Positions 11,752 through 24,764 of a DNA stretch of 64,000 bases are shown piece after piece. This stretch comes from Parasponia andersonii (taxonomy: Eukaryota; Streptophyta; Magnoliopsida; Rosales; Cannabaceae). The DNA is taken from assembly GCA_002914805.1 (NCBI GenBank), contig JXTB01000423.1, forward strand, positions 263,954 through 327,953, given 5' to 3'. Numbering within the stretch: the stretch's first letter is position 1; the number at the start of each line of letters is the position of its first letter. Position numbers and translations under genes: made by a program. The notes under the pieces were generated by a model. It ran no database searches. It was not told where the DNA came from and saw only the letters and a program-made list of their open reading frames with translations.

Positions 11752-11977
11752 TCAATTAGTAGGTATTTTTTTTTACCTATGTGTAGGAATTTTTTTTTTA
11801 GCCATTGGATCATCATCTAATAGTGATCCAACAGCTATAATAAAGTGCATGAAAAGATATGTATCATTAATGATATTTCTCTCTCTTATTTTTTACTATA
11901 ACAAAATATTTATAATAAATTTTCATTAGTTAAATTGATACCTATACATAGCTTAAAAAAAATACCTATTGAATTGG
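11752..11977 (+). mobile_element. MITE family B, copy 2 (~226 bp)
   Basis: It begins CAATTAGTAGGTATTTTTTT and ends AATACCTATTGAATTGG, which are inverted relative to each other. It aligns over its whole length with the copies at 6398-6620 and 22694-22886. It is non-coding. Confidence 0.75.
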
Positions 11978-13039
11978 TTTCCTATATAAAAAGTTCATAT
12001 AATTAAGAAATCAAGTTTGAATTGAGCAAGCAAACAAAAAAAAAAGTCCGCAAATGGTGGGATTCCACATAGTTATGTTAAGACAATTCTTCGAACAATA
12101 CCTCATTAAAACTGTATCTGAGCAAATTGCAATGAAAAAATAAAACTCAAACCGAAAAAAGAGTAGAATATTGCTATACAAACATTAGGTGAAGCGATGA
12201 AAAGCACATGGATACATCAACTTACATAAATTAGGTCATATTGCTATAGTAATTATGCTTAATCAAATAATATAAGATCGAGATGTATATATGAGAAAGA
12301 TTCTATTGCAAATTCATTGCTACACTTTCTAATTAATGAAATACAACATAATAATTAATAATTGAATATTATTTGCAGAATATAGCAGTTCTTGTTCCTG
12401 TTTTAAATTTGGGTCAAAATACCATGCATCGTTTAGATTGATTTTGGGTTAAACATGAATGCAAATTGTGTGAATTTTGGTAAAAAAGTTGGGGAAACAA
12501 AATAAGTGAAAAGAGAACATAGAAGGGAAACAAGTGACATTACACATTCTTAGTTTCTACTGTATATCTACCGAGACATGCCTTTGCTCTTGAGCCTCAT
12601 ATGTATATCACTAGTGCGGAAAAAAAAGCAAATCTGCCGACCTCATTTTTTTTTTAAAGGAAACCTCAGAGTTTAAGGTTCTTTTTTCTTTTCTTTTTTT
12701 TTTTTGTTTTTTTTTTTCGAAAGCAAGAGTTTAAGGTTATAACATTGAGATTAACCCCCTTCCCCCTCAAAAAAAATAAAGGGGAGAGAGACAGAGACAA
12801 GAGAAAGCCTAGTTGTTCGTCAATTTGTCTATTTACATAACCGGTGTCAATTTTGTTCTAGTTGTTGATAAAGTAGAACTCATGTGAATCACACATGACA
12901 CAATATTGTATTGTTATTGGATAGTAAGCAGAATGAACTGTTAGTAGTTTTTAAGTTATTTTGTTTTATAATTGTAATATGATAAAACATCTTAGCTATA
13001 TCAAGCTATCTTCGCTATACGTAAGAAATCGTTGCCTAG
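11978..13039. other. Intergenic, no gene seen
   Basis: AT-rich sequence with several A/T homopolymers (12640-12720) and a purine-rich patch at 12781-12810. No coding or RNA feature is supported. Confidence 0.55.
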
Positions 13040-14414
13040 TGTAATGTGTCGCGAGAAGACTCGTCCATAATAAGAGTGAGTCTAGGAAATTAGCCATGTG
13101 GATTTGCTAATAGTAGTTTGCCTACATTCACTTATGTGGAATTTCGGGACATAGTTGAAATTTCCAATATTGTTCAGGACATAATTAGAATTTCCTAACT
13201 TATTCATCTTGCGTCTGATAATTTTTCCGGTCGAAGGGACCTTATCTCCTCAATGAGAGGATCATAGATATGTGATCGTTTCGTTGATATCTTGAAGAAA
13301 AGTATTTATTAGGCTAAATGCTTTCTAGGAGAAAATTATGTTTCCTTGAGAAAATAGGCCAAAAGCTCAAAATGCCCTTTAGGGGGTACATGGTGTTGGC
13401 TCTCCACCATCCCCGGCCACGGTGAGTACCGATAGCTAAGTAAGCTACCTACTAGCATATAGAGAGTGCTTGTAAGGGCGGGCACTAGGGAAGCACGAGG
13501 GGACCTTTGGTGTCTCCATAAGGAGGAGAGATTCGTGAACAAACCATAAGACTGGTATTGTGCATAGTCTCCACACTAGAGGTTTAGTAGTATTTGACTT
13601 ATGGATCGCTATGTCGTAAATACGGTTCGTGAACTAAGCTTCCTAAAGGATGTGTGGGGCTTCTAGACTACGCATACCTCAATATGAGATGGTCACGAGA
13701 AGACTACTTACAGGGAGGCCAAGAATGCATAGTATACCAAGACCATACATGCCTTAACACAAGTTGGCCTTCGGCAAGCCACTTGTGGAGTGGGACAACT
13801 AGAGGATGAGGAGTATACCAAGGCCACGCATGCCTCAACATATGTTGGTCACCGGTAGACCTCACGTAGGTCTCGGTAATAAGTGGAAAATTGGTGGGTG
13901 GCATGATACTCCCACACAAGAAGGTTGCACACAAGGCTGCGAGCCACAAAAGAATCATAGGCACTTGCTAGCACTCCAGCAAGCTTGTTACCACGATGAT
14001 TGGCCTATGGGTGTGAGAACATCCTTACTGTCATGAGAGCTATCCGAAAAGTATTGGTAGGGCTTTATTAGATAAGACAGAGTGTTGAATTGGTCTCAGC
14101 ACCTAGTGACACATGCTACCAAGATGTGAACATCCTTGGACAAGAAGGCATGCGACATGAACCTCGATGGTACGTTGGGAACCTATGAATGAGGCGAGTG
14201 GCTCGGCTGAGGCCGTGGCATATAGAAGCCATCATAGTTGCTTGTGAGCAAGATTAGCAGAAGTCTTTCTCATAGGCATGTACCTTAGAACATGCACACC
14301 TAAAGGTATGAAAAAGTGACCTATGGTACACAGATAGGCGGAAGGCTGACCGAGTCTTGGGAAGTCTTAGTGTCATACGGTCATTATTGGCATTGAAACT
14401 CCCAGACCGTGATA
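13040..14414 (+). repeat. Left LTR of the LARD-like element
   Basis: Starts TGTAATGTGTCGCGAG and ends near CCAGACCGTGATA. It aligns throughout with 16721-18083, including the shared block GTTTCCTTGAGAAAATAGGC. It contains three degenerate ~75 bp tandem units at about 13660-13890, built around CATGCCTCAACA-like cores. Confidence 0.85.
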
Positions 14415-14430
14415 GTTGATATCAGAGTTT
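14415..14430 (+). promoter_or_regulatory. Primer binding site (initiator Met tRNA type)
   Basis: TTGATATCAGAGTTTGG lies immediately after the left LTR. The usual plant site is TGGTATCAGAGC, and the copy here differs by a few transitions. Confidence 0.65.
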
Positions 14431-16704
14431 GGGATCATCTCATCGGATGAGTGAACCTGAGGCACGTCTTAAAGGAGACAAGTGGGCAAGTTAAAGGGAT
14501 CGAGTGCGTCCTTTGCTTATGAGGGCTTCATGGAATCTTTGGAGCCTTAAGGAGGGATCCATACTTTGGAAAACAGTTGTGGCACAAGTGCTCAATATCG
14601 ATTAAGGCATTGAAACACCCTTATAGGAGGTATCAAGGAGGGTGAAGACCCAATAAAAGATACTTGAGAAGCAATCACCACAGGGACAACTTTGGAAGGG
14701 CAGTGCATATAAGTTGATATACTTAGTTGGCTAGAACATGATTCGATGAAGAGTCATACGAGTTTACTTAGAGCACTACACCAGGCTTATCTGAGTGACA
14801 TTATAAGCCATGTGAGGGCACTTTTGTTGAACATAAAGCTTATTAGGGGCAGTGTGTGCTTACTCATTGATCGATTGAAGGCATGTGAAGTAAAAATAGG
14901 GAACGTTAGATACTCTATTACTACTAGTCTGAATGACCTTGGCATAAGATTGCCACAAGAAAGAAAGGTCAAATAAAAGTCACGAATGTTAGAGGACATC
15001 GTTGTTGGAAGTGTGGACATTCCAAGAGAGTTATTTAGCCCGGAAAGGTAGCCTGGACATGTTGTTTGGTGAAAGTATTTGTTTACAAATGTGTTCCAAA
15101 GACACGAGTGACACTAAAGCACGCTGAGAGGGTGCATGCTTGAAAAGGCTCAATGGGGGCCGTCAGGGCTACGTTATTGAGGGAGATTAAGGTCGTCAGC
15201 GTAGTCAGTCTACTCACGATTAAGGAAATGGTTGTTCTACGATACGAATAGGGGCCAGAGGGTCGCACCAACAGTTAAGAGCACTAAAAAAATCACTGGT
15301 TGTTTAGTTTGGAAGTCATTAAAGACTCAAGAACCGAGATAGGGACAGTTGCCTCGATATGAAAGTCGTCAGGACTCGATGACTAAGGCAATATCAGTGA
15401 ACCATTAGATGCTTTTCTAGGGTGAAGGTCCCCCGAACTCAGGTACTAAGACTACATCAGTATGTCGAAGGGGTGAAAGTTAGCATGACAGAAAGATAGA
15501 AACACCAACATTTGTAAAACAAACAGAGGTATTGCCAGAGAAAAGCAGTTAGTTTGCGAACTATACCTTGAGAGGTACACTTCAAAATAGAGAAATTATT
15601 CTAAACTGAAGTCGGGAAGCCTACTTGAGCATGTCATCAAAGGATTAGGAAGCTATAGGGTATGAGACTTGGAAACCGAATGATTCTGAGATACATGTCG
15701 ATTGGTGCATCGAGTTGGGACAATTTCAAGAAGTCCTTCATTGAGAGAAGGCACAGTGCACCTAAGTTGGTCACATAAGAACAAGTCGACCGAATAGAAG
15801 ACAATGTTGGATGAGACAGAACTTGGGATATAGTGTTAGACATCAGCACAAGGATCTTGTGAGCCAGAGGGTGAGCTTGTGGAAGGAATGGGATCCCACT
15901 GTAGCTATGAATGATGGGAGGATCATTGGCCACAACTCAAAAATACTCAGAAGAGCAATCTGAGATATCTTGTAAAGTTGGGTGACGCCACTTACAAGAA
16001 GCTGTTGGTAAGTTATATGCCAGAGGGCACATTGGAAGAAACTCTTCGTAAAATCATCACAAATGCTTAGAATACACAAGGTGTCGTATTTACAACACGG
16101 TTGGCTTAAGAACCATATCTTGAGAGATGCACCACTTGAAAGAGGAGCATGCTTGCAACGAAGTAGGTTGTATCAACAGGCCATCAGGATGATGGTTTGC
16201 CACAGAGGTGGCCTACAGTTGGTGCTCAGAGGAGCATCAAACCGAGTTTCAGAGGGGACTCATAATGGATGTCGTGGGAATGGTTGGCTTGCGAGCCACA
16301 CCTTGCAGAGGTGCATCTAAATTCCGATCAGGAGAGTAAACATCAGACAGTTAGCTAGAAGCAAGTACCATTGATGTGAAGGCTTTGGGATTAAGGTCAG
16401 AAGATGGGCTACTTCATGATTAGTGTAACATCAGGTGGAACTCAGAGGAGTTCGACTTGGCAGATTCTTGGGTACAAGGGCACTCTACATGGATTTAATT
16501 TGAGTGAATAGCATGTTATAGGGTCTCAAATCATAGTCCAAGAGTGGGCAAGTATTGATCATCACCAGAGGGTACGTTTACTAAAGTAATGGGACAAGTA
16601 TATGCAGTAAGTTCAGATAAAGCCGTGGGGGATATGGTGTTACCCTTGAGCATTGAGCTAAGGAGGATATAGAGCTGAGAATCGTCAATGAGGGCATCGA
16701 CTTG
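14431..16704 (+). other. Non-coding interior of the LARD-like element
   Basis: No frame longer than about 100 codons and no retroviral motif is present. A degenerate motif around CTTGAGAGGTGCAC preceded by TTGGCTTGCGAACC occurs at about 15551-15592, 16098-16145 and 16281-16320. The base composition is closer to 45% GC than the surrounding DNA. Confidence 0.7.
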
Positions 16705-16720
16705 ATGAAGTGGAGGAGGA
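16705..16720 (+). promoter_or_regulatory. Polypurine tract
   Basis: GATGAAGTGGAGGAGGA abuts the start of the right LTR, which is the expected position for plus-strand priming. Confidence 0.6.
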
Positions 16721-18083
16721 TATAATATGCTAGGAGAAGGCTCGTCCATGATAAGAGTGAGCCTAGGAAACTAGCCATGTGGATTTGTCCATGGGCACCT
16801 ACGGTCACTTATGTGGAGTTTTAGGACATAGTTGAAATTTCTTAACTTATTTATCTTGCGTCCAATAATTTTTCCAGTCGAAGAGACCCCATCTCCTCGA
16901 TGAAAGAGTCACAAATATGCAATCATTTCGTTGATATCCTGAAAATAAGTATTTATTAGGCCATATGCTTTCTGGGCGAAAGTCATGTTTCCTTGAGAAA
17001 ATAGGCCAAAAGCTCAAAATGCTCTTTAAGTGGGTACATGGTGTTGGCTCTCCATCAACCCTGGCAACGGTGGGCATTAATAGCTAAGTAAGCTACCTAC
17101 TAGCACACAGAGAGTACTTGTAAGGGCGGGCATTAGGGAACCATAAGGGGTCCCTTGGTATCTCCACGAAGAGGAGAGACACATGAATAGTACTGGCTGC
17201 CCAGTATTGCGCATAGTCTCCACACTGAAGGTTTAATAGTGCGTTCGACTTACGGGCCGCTATGTCGTAAGTATGATTCGTGAACTGAGCTTCCTAGAGG
17301 ATGCGTGGGCTCCTAGACTACACATACCTCAACATGAGATAGTCACATAAAGACCACTCATAGGGAAACTGAGGATGTATGGTGCGCCAAGACCATACAT
17401 GCCTCAATACAAGTTAGCCTTGGGCGAGCCACTTATAGAGCGAGACAACTAGAAGATGGGTGGAATACCAATACCACGTATGCCTCAACACGTGTTGGTC
17501 ACTGGTAGACCTCATCTGGGCCTCGGCAGTAAGTAAGGAACTGATGGGCGGCATGATACTTCCACACAAGAAGGTTGCACACAAGGCTGTGAGCCATAAA
17601 AGAATCGTAGGCACTTGCTAGCATTCCAGTGGACTTGTTGCCACTATGATTGGCCTATGGTGTGAGAACACCCTTAATGGCACAGGAGCTATCCGAGAGT
17701 TATTGGTAAGGCTTTATTAGATAAGACGGAATACCGACTTACTTTCGGCATCTAGTGACATATGCCACCAAGATGTGAACATCTTTGGACGAGAAGGCAT
17801 GTGGCGTGAACCTCGATGGCATATTGGAAATCTATGAATGAGGCGAGTGGCTCGGCAAAGGCCGTAGCACATGGAAGCCATCATAGTTGCTTATGAGCAA
17901 GACTCAACAATTATGAGTAAGACTCAACGGGAGTCATTCTCATAGGCGTGTGACTTAGAATATACATACCTAAATGTGCAAAAAAGTGACCATGGTACAC
18001 GAATAAGCAGAAGACTGAACGGGACTTAGGAAATCTCAGTGCCACACAGTCATTATTGGTATTAAAACTCCCGAAATATGACA
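16721..18083 (+). repeat. Right LTR of the LARD-like element
   Basis: Starts TATAATATGCTAGGAG, with the LTR TG mutated to TA, and ends GAAATATGACA. It is homologous along its length to the left LTR. Confidence 0.85.
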
Positions 18084-19075
18084 CCTGGCACCTTCACAAT
18101 TTAGAAAGGACGTCAAACTTGACGGAACTACCATGACCATGGAAAAAGCACACCAAGCATCAAATGATGATGTCAGCACTTAAATTATGGTACAGTGATC
18201 TAGGTAGACCAATGCTTGAGAAGGGGTTTACCGGACAAAATGTCTACCTCATCAATAAATTACTTTATATTTTTCAAAATCCAAATCATATATGTACCTC
18301 TAAAATTATAGGTCCTCACTTTAACTCCATTAACTATAAAGCACTAAGTTGTGAGATCAACCGAGCTTGTAAAGTCAGATTAAACAAAACGAAAATAAAA
18401 GGGAAAGGAGGAGAACACAAATCTAAATTAACGTGGGTGAGTGTGCATATTGGTGCTTCTTATTTTCGTTAAAAAAAATGAGAATTTAAAAAGCACACAT
18501 GGATTGATTCGAAAGTTTTATAAAGAAGACGAATTAAGGTTTGTCATTTGATTATTCATGACAGTTACGTGTGTCCAATTACTAGCTTTTTATCAATCAA
18601 AACTGAAAGATATATCCCCACCAAAGGGGAAAAGATATAGCAAAAATAGATGACTTTGCCACTGCTTGTATGTACTGTAAAGTATGAAGAGCCGTACTCT
18701 ACTCAGCTGTGCCCACGTTCACGTTTTGTTCATCTAGAGCTATATCATCATAATGTATTTAGATGTGTGAGTGAGTTGCACTTGTGTTTTTTGGTTCAAT
18801 CCTCTCTTTATTTGGTTTTCTTTTAAATTCTCTTCTTTCTGCAATATATTATATATAACCTTAAAGCATATCGAATGCAGTGTCAGTGTCGTTTTTTGCG
18901 CAAAACCTGGGCTCCAACATTAACATACATCAAATTTCGGTATTGATTAAACTTTGAGCTTTGTATAACAAAAATTGAGAATTTGAAACTATAACAAATC
19001 ATATTTTTTCAGTTCTCATAATCAATTACGTACTCCGCAGTATCCATTCTCTCAACTTCGTATTTTGGGAAAATT
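18084..19075. other. Intergenic, no gene seen
   Basis: AT-rich DNA; the longest frame (18164-18472) has no recognisable domain and no coding-like composition. Confidence 0.55.
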
Positions 19076-19634
19076 ATCACAAAATGACCATATATATATA
19101 TTTGTTAGTATTTTGATGAAATCCTTGCATTTTCCGATATGTCAAATTAAGCATTGCAATTTTTATCAACTATTTCCTTGAATTTTTAACACCTATCAAA
19201 TTTATTCCTAGTCAATCAGTAAAATGTATATTATGGAAAATAAAAAGAAAATAACAGAATTACCCTTAACATAATATGAAATCCAAAATTTCCCTTAATT
19301 AAAACAAAAGTAAATCCTGAAACAAGATTAAATTTAAAAACAATTAAAAAATTCAAACAAAGGGTAAATTTTAGCTTGTATTTTATTTTTATTTTGTGAT
19401 GTATTTTCATTTTGATTAAGACAATGTTGGATTTCATTTTTCTTTAAGAGCAATTTTGTCATGTCAATTTGATTGCCTCCAATTTATGGCTTATTAGGGA
19501 AAGGATAGATATAAAATGTGTTAAAATTTAGGAAAATAATTGATAAAAATAAATCTGAAAGCTTATTTTGAAATCTCAGGAAACGCAAGAATTTCGGTCA
19601 AAAAAATTAACAAATATCATGTCATTTTATGTTC
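19076..19634. mobile_element. ~560 bp inverted-repeat element
   Basis: Arms of about 138 bp (19076-19213 and 19497-19634) pair as inverted repeats. Examples are ATCACAAAATGACC against the complement of the right end ACATAAAATGACA, and a shared inner block TTTTTATCAA followed by TTTTAACAC. The interior is non-coding. It is a foldback or MITE-like element of unknown superfamily. Confidence 0.65.
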
Positions 19635-21546
19635 ATTTCTTTTTTTTTTTTCCAGCCGTATTTTAGAAAAAGAAAATGCTTATGGATGAAGTTAAAATTA
19701 CAAATAATTGAGGGTGTGTGATAGTTGTTATAGCGAACTAGTGAAAAATATTCTCATATTAATTAAAAGATAAACTAAAAGTTTCTATTCCATATACCAA
19801 CTCTAATGAAATTAAAACTTGCTATATGCATAAATGATGAAACTAATTATTAAGATTTTTCCTTTGGCGAAATAATAACAACAGCACGAATCATAACGCG
19901 CTACGATTAAGATAAGGTCGGTCCTAAAACGGGTAAAATATATATAACTGCCGACTTCCCCAAAATAAAATATATTACGAAATAATTATAGTATGCTGTC
20001 CAATATGGGAAACAGCTAAAGACGGTGCTGTATAACGTATGTTCTTTATTTATTTAGTATTTAGCTGACCATTATATATGATTACATATTGTCCCACACC
20101 ATGTAACTTCACATGCTCAGAACATTGTTTGTTCGACTATTCGTTTCGTAGGTTGATAAAAGTATATCTTAATGTATATGCAAGTTCCATAAAAATATAT
20201 CTTAATATACACCAATTTAATTTGTTGAATTCAATAAACAAGCATGTAAAGACAGAAATGTGTGTGTATATATATATTCCTAAGTTAATATTATATCTAT
20301 GTATACTCTTATTTTAGAAAACAAAATTAACAGAGTATTTTGCATCAGATTAAAACTTTAGAACGCATACTGCCTATGATTCACGCGCACTGCACGTGGG
20401 TTGGGGTACGGATTTATATTGATTTTTCATGCCATTTTATAACTTCATCCACATCCTTAATAACAACAAGTTTCTCGAAGAAAAAACAAAAAAGCCAACA
20501 AACGAAAATCAATAATTAATTAAGATAACCATATATATCTTATCCTAAGTTATTATTTTCTTGTCCGTGTAAGTAGTGGGAAAAAAAAAAGTAGGAAAAT
20601 AACCTTTTTAAAAAATTAAAAATATATACACACTGGAAAAAGAAAAGAAAAGAAAAAGATATGCATTGCATGTACTAGTGCTAGATAATTTTACTAGGGA
20701 CAAAACAATAAAGCGAAAAAAAATAGAATACAAATACCTATATCACTCACTCTCTCACCGCCGCCTTCTGTATCGGTGCGTATATTAGATAAACATTAAA
20801 GCTTTGGGTAAGTTCTCAAAACTACTACATTAATTTATGATTTACATAACGATACATTGAAGGAGTATAGACATCAAACCTTTTTTTTTTTTTTCTCTCT
20901 CTCTCCCACTCTCTGTTAATTCTCGCATTGTTAAAGGTATGATTTGAAATTGGAATTTCTATTTCAACTTTATTGCGAGTGTTTTTCTTCAAAAACAACT
21001 CATGTATGCGTTTTATCTTTATAAACGAGTCATTTCATTACGATTGTTAAGTATAAAGTACACATATCCCTTCATTCCCTTGTTTGTTGGATTTATTTTA
21101 AAGGCAGGTTGTAATTTGTACAAAAAACTTAGGATGCCGTCGTCATTATCATATTGAAATGGTTTTTTTTTTAAATAAAAGTTTTTTCTTTTCCTGGTTT
21201 TGGTGTTCGGTGAACGTGACTAGATGATATGATTAATCAATGTATAGTCATTTACACACAACCTAACTTTTAAATTTAATTTTGTGCAGAATTTTCCAAC
21301 GATTGATACTTGATTCATGAATCAAATAATTTTCGTTCGAAGGGAACATCAGGTAATTAGGTATTAGCATATTCCTTAATATTGTAATGATTTCTGTTTT
21401 TGTTTGTATTTACTTGCTCCTTACCTATGAAATGATAGGAAAATCTATCTCGTATGGTAAAAGGGATCACGAGGGAGAAGTGGAAAGTTGAAGGTTGGGA
21501 GGATAAGTGGATAAATTTAGGGTATTGATAGTTGTTTAGTATAAAT
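19635..21546. other. Intergenic, nothing recognisable
   Basis: AT-rich sequence with a poly-T and CT run at 20880-20910. No coding, RNA or clear transposon feature was seen. Confidence 0.55.
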
Positions 21547-21619
21547 AATTTTAGGATCCTTAGTTTAAGCAAATTTGGAGGAGCAAATTTTAGGATCCTT
21601 AGTTTAAGCAAATTTGGAG
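21547..21619. repeat. 34 bp direct duplication followed by a near-palindrome
   Basis: The block beginning AATTTTAGGATCCTTAG occurs at 21547-21580 and again at 21586-21619 with no visible mismatch. The second copy runs into CTCCTCCAAATT, which pairs with the AATTTGGAGGAG between the copies. Confidence 0.8.
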
Positions 21620-22693
21620 CTCCTCCAAATTGAAAATATTTTTAGAAGAGAAGTGTTTGGACTTTTATTTACATCTACACAACTATCTCATTGACAGAGC
21701 CATAATTTTTATTTATTAAATTTATTTTGAGTGCGGCATAGCTACTATTGAGGCTAAGAAAAATTTTCCTTTTAACTCTTTTTTCTCTAATCTTTATACT
21801 TATATTTCCTCCTCTTTCCAATTTAATCGAGTTCTTTAAATTAATTTAGGTTCAAAAAATATTTAAAGCTAGAAACGGAATGTATATATATATATATATA
21901 AGTGTAAAAATAATAATGTTATTATTCCATAATTACTTAATTTTTTTAGTACAAAATAAGTGTAAATGAAATCTTAATTATTAAGTTGGGGCATAGAACT
22001 TAAATTTTTTAAAAGTTCAAGTGCAAATTTAAAAATTAAAAAACTAAAAGTAAGAGGGGGCAGGTAGTAACTAGCTGGGGCATATACAAAATTTAAAATT
22101 AAAATTGAGAGGGCCCTAACTTCCATTACATAATATCATAAAACTAACAACAAAATATTCTACAATAATTATATAAATAAAACATTCTAGTTCTTTCACC
22201 TATCCTCCTTTCTACCATATACGTGAGAAGATTTTGGTGTTCTCTCGTATCAACTACAATAAAAAAAAAGAGTATTATCCTTCTCATTTCTAGGTAATTC
22301 AGCTCTCATACCTCATTCTTTCTTATATTTTATTGGACAAAATACCCAACATCTCCTCAGTTTTGTTGAAAATAGTCTTTTTATTTCTTTACATTTGAAA
22401 TTGCACCTACTAACTCTAAGTTTTTGTAAATATGGTGTCACTCTGCCCTAAGTAGTAGACAATCTTAAAACAGAGGTCATTTTAACTCATCTAATATTGA
22501 GAGCTACGAAATAAGAAGCAAGAAATGGGATAAAAACCCTGTGTTCTCGAATTTTTATAAACATTTTAAAAAATATTTGCATTTAAACTCGAGATTGATG
22601 AAATTTTTTTCATTAATCTCATTTACATAAATATATATTTAGTTCAAATTAGTACCACATTTATAAAAATGGGACCAAATCATCACTTTATTT
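21620..22693. other. Intergenic, nothing recognisable
   Basis: AT-rich with a TA microsatellite at about 21883-21900. No supported gene. Confidence 0.55.
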
Positions 22694-22886
22694 GCAAATT
22701 AGGTATAAGTGTTTTTTTTAGTCGTTAGATCATTAATTTGAGTAGTTGGGAAAAAAATACTCGTTATTTAATATTTTTCTCTCTTCACTTTTTACAATAA
22801 AATAACGTGCGTGATGAATTTTAATTGAACAAAATAATACTTATGGATAAGTAAAAAAAAAAAAAAAACTAACTACCGGATTGGTG
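22694..22886 (+). mobile_element. MITE family B, copy 3 (~193 bp)
   Basis: Aligns with the other two copies (TTTTTTTAGTCGTTAGATCA, then TTTTTCTCTCTTCACTTTTT, then ACTACCGGATTGGTG), with small deletions. It is non-coding. Confidence 0.68.
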
Positions 22887-22891
22887 CCCAC

Positions 22892-22934
<43 letters not shown>

Positions 22935-23200
22935 AGCATATCATTTGGGCAAAAATTAAATGCGAGGAGATACATGACTACTCTCAATAACAATCACTGC
23001 TATATGGTACTTTGTGAGATTTTCTTTTTCCTACCTAACATATCCTAAGTTGTTTTACAATAGTTATTTCTTTATTTTTTTTAAGGGTGAGTGGCAAATA
23101 GCTTCTTTTTAAACATACGCTTGCGAAAGAACAAAAAAGGAAAAAAACTTTTTTTTTCAAATTTCTTTGCAAAGTATTTTTTTTTATTATTATATTTAAT
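22887..23200. other. Intergenic with TA microsatellite
   Basis: A TA run lies at about 22898-22930. Otherwise nothing is recognisable. Confidence 0.55.
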
Positions 23201-23641
23201 TCTATGTTTGGTAAAGAGAAAAGAAAATAGGAGGGGGGGGAATAATTATGAGGAAAAGAAAATGTGTAAAATAAAAAATATATATATCTTCTCTCAATTG
23301 TTATTTAATATGTATGAAAAAAGAAAGTTGAAAACTAGTGTATTTTAAAATAATTATTTTTTTGATTTTTATTAAAATTTTAAAATTAAAATATAAGATT
23401 ATTTTAGTAAATTCATGCTCACACATTAATTAAAAAATTTATTTTTTTCTTTCTCTCTCCATTTTTAAGGGTAGAAAATATTTGTATAGGGTTTATTATT
23501 TTTTTTTCCCTCCCTTCCTCTCTTCATTTTCCCTATACCTTCTCTTGTCAATCCTATTAAACAACTCAATTTTTTAATTTCTTTTAATTTTTTTTTCAAA
23601 TTTTTTCCATCAGTCCCTTTTCCTTCCTACAAAACATGGTC
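23201..23641 (-). mobile_element. MITE family A, copy 2 (~441 bp)
   Basis: The reverse complement aligns with 4417-4849 along its length. The ends read TCTATGTTTGGTAAAG and, on the other strand, ACCATGTTTTGTAGGAAG. It is non-coding; frames within it are homopolymer artefacts. Confidence 0.72.
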
Positions 23642-24764
23642 AAAGAGTTTCAAAACATATTCCTACTAAACATAGTGTAAGAATTTGTCAAGAATCATAA
23701 GTCAAAAACTCACTTACAAAAGTCCATTTCACTTTTTCTCCCCCTTTTAATTATTTACATGTTCACCACCGTTGAAGTGATAGGAACATGGAACATGATG
23801 TTTGAGCAGATAAAGTGAGTGATCATAGAGAATTTTTGAAATTTATTTTAAGGATTACTTTTTTTTTTCCTTGGGAAATCAAAAGAACCTAATTTAAATT
23901 ATAAAAAAAAAAAAAAACTAATTCGGGAAATTATCGCATGAGCCCTTGTAAGTTGATTGTTTTGATTTAGCCCTGTGCTTGTAAGAGGGCTTTTCTTCAG
24001 CCAAAAAAAAAAAAAAAATTGTTTTCGTTTACCTCCTTAAAATTCATTTAAAAGCAGGGGATTTAATAAACGGGGAAAAAAGAGGCCGGAATCTTTATCA
24101 TTTTTCGCAAAGCTTTTATGTTACATGACTTGATTGCTTCTTTTCTTCTATAAAAAGCACACTTTATGCAATTAAGTGCCCCCCAAATCTTCCTTAGCAA
24201 ATAGAAAATTACTGAAAAAAGGCAAAACCTTCACCTTTATTGATATCTAACCTCATGAATCTTTTTCTAACCAAATCAGAAAGCAAAATAAGACTTTGTC
24301 TACACTCGATGGTCGGAATACTTCCGCTCTTCCCGTCCCGCAAAGAATCTAAAATCCGCAGCCAATTTTGATAAATAAAAATAATAAAGAAAATAGCAAA
24401 CAAAAAAAAAAAAAGCAAAATACCAAAAAGGGAAGCTTAGCATTTTGGATAAGCTTTCTTTTTTCTCTCTCTCTCTCTGCATTATTTAACTCTTTAGATT
24501 GGATTTTGCTCCTTTTTCCAGAATAATTAACATGCAAGGTAGGAATGTGAGTGTTCGAGAGAGGCTGCAAAGGAGAATTAGGGAAGAGGAGAGAGCGACA
24601 GAGATTAGGAGGGAGAGAGAGATTCCCTACCAACTCGTCTCCCGTCCCCATCATAGCCACCCTCAGACCTGCTTTTCTTATTGTTAATTTTGATGAAAAA
24701 ATACAAGACTATAAATATTTTGATTGTTTGATTAAAAAAAAAAAAAAAAGAAAAAAATAATGTT
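23642..24764. other. Intergenic, upstream of the pectate lyase gene
   Basis: Contains two A-rich runs, a CT microsatellite at about 24463-24478 and a purine-rich GAGAGA patch at about 24590-24622. The frames around 24349-24760 overlap on both strands and show no domain. Confidence 0.5.

Larger units (their letters stand above)
13040..18083 (+). mobile_element. LARD-like non-autonomous LTR retrotransposon
   Basis: Two directly repeated ~1.37 kb LTRs (13040-14414 and 16721-18083) flank 2.3 kb of interior. A PBS follows the left LTR and a purine-rich tract precedes the right LTR. The flanking 5-mers CCTAG (13035-13039) and CCTGG (18084-18088) are a 4/5 target duplication. No gag or pol similarity is visible in any frame, so it would need another element's proteins. 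In a hand-compared block of about 146 bp the LTRs differ at roughly 15% of sites, many of them C/T or G/A, as expected of an old methylated insertion. Confidence 0.85.

Noticed and set aside
13336..17614. Many 60-100 codon frames inside the LARD-like element
   Set aside because: None shows retroviral or other motifs, several overlap on both strands, and the paired LTR copies break them differently.
18760..18830. tRNA-like B box (GGTTCAATCC)
   Set aside because: No acceptor or anticodon stem could be paired around it.
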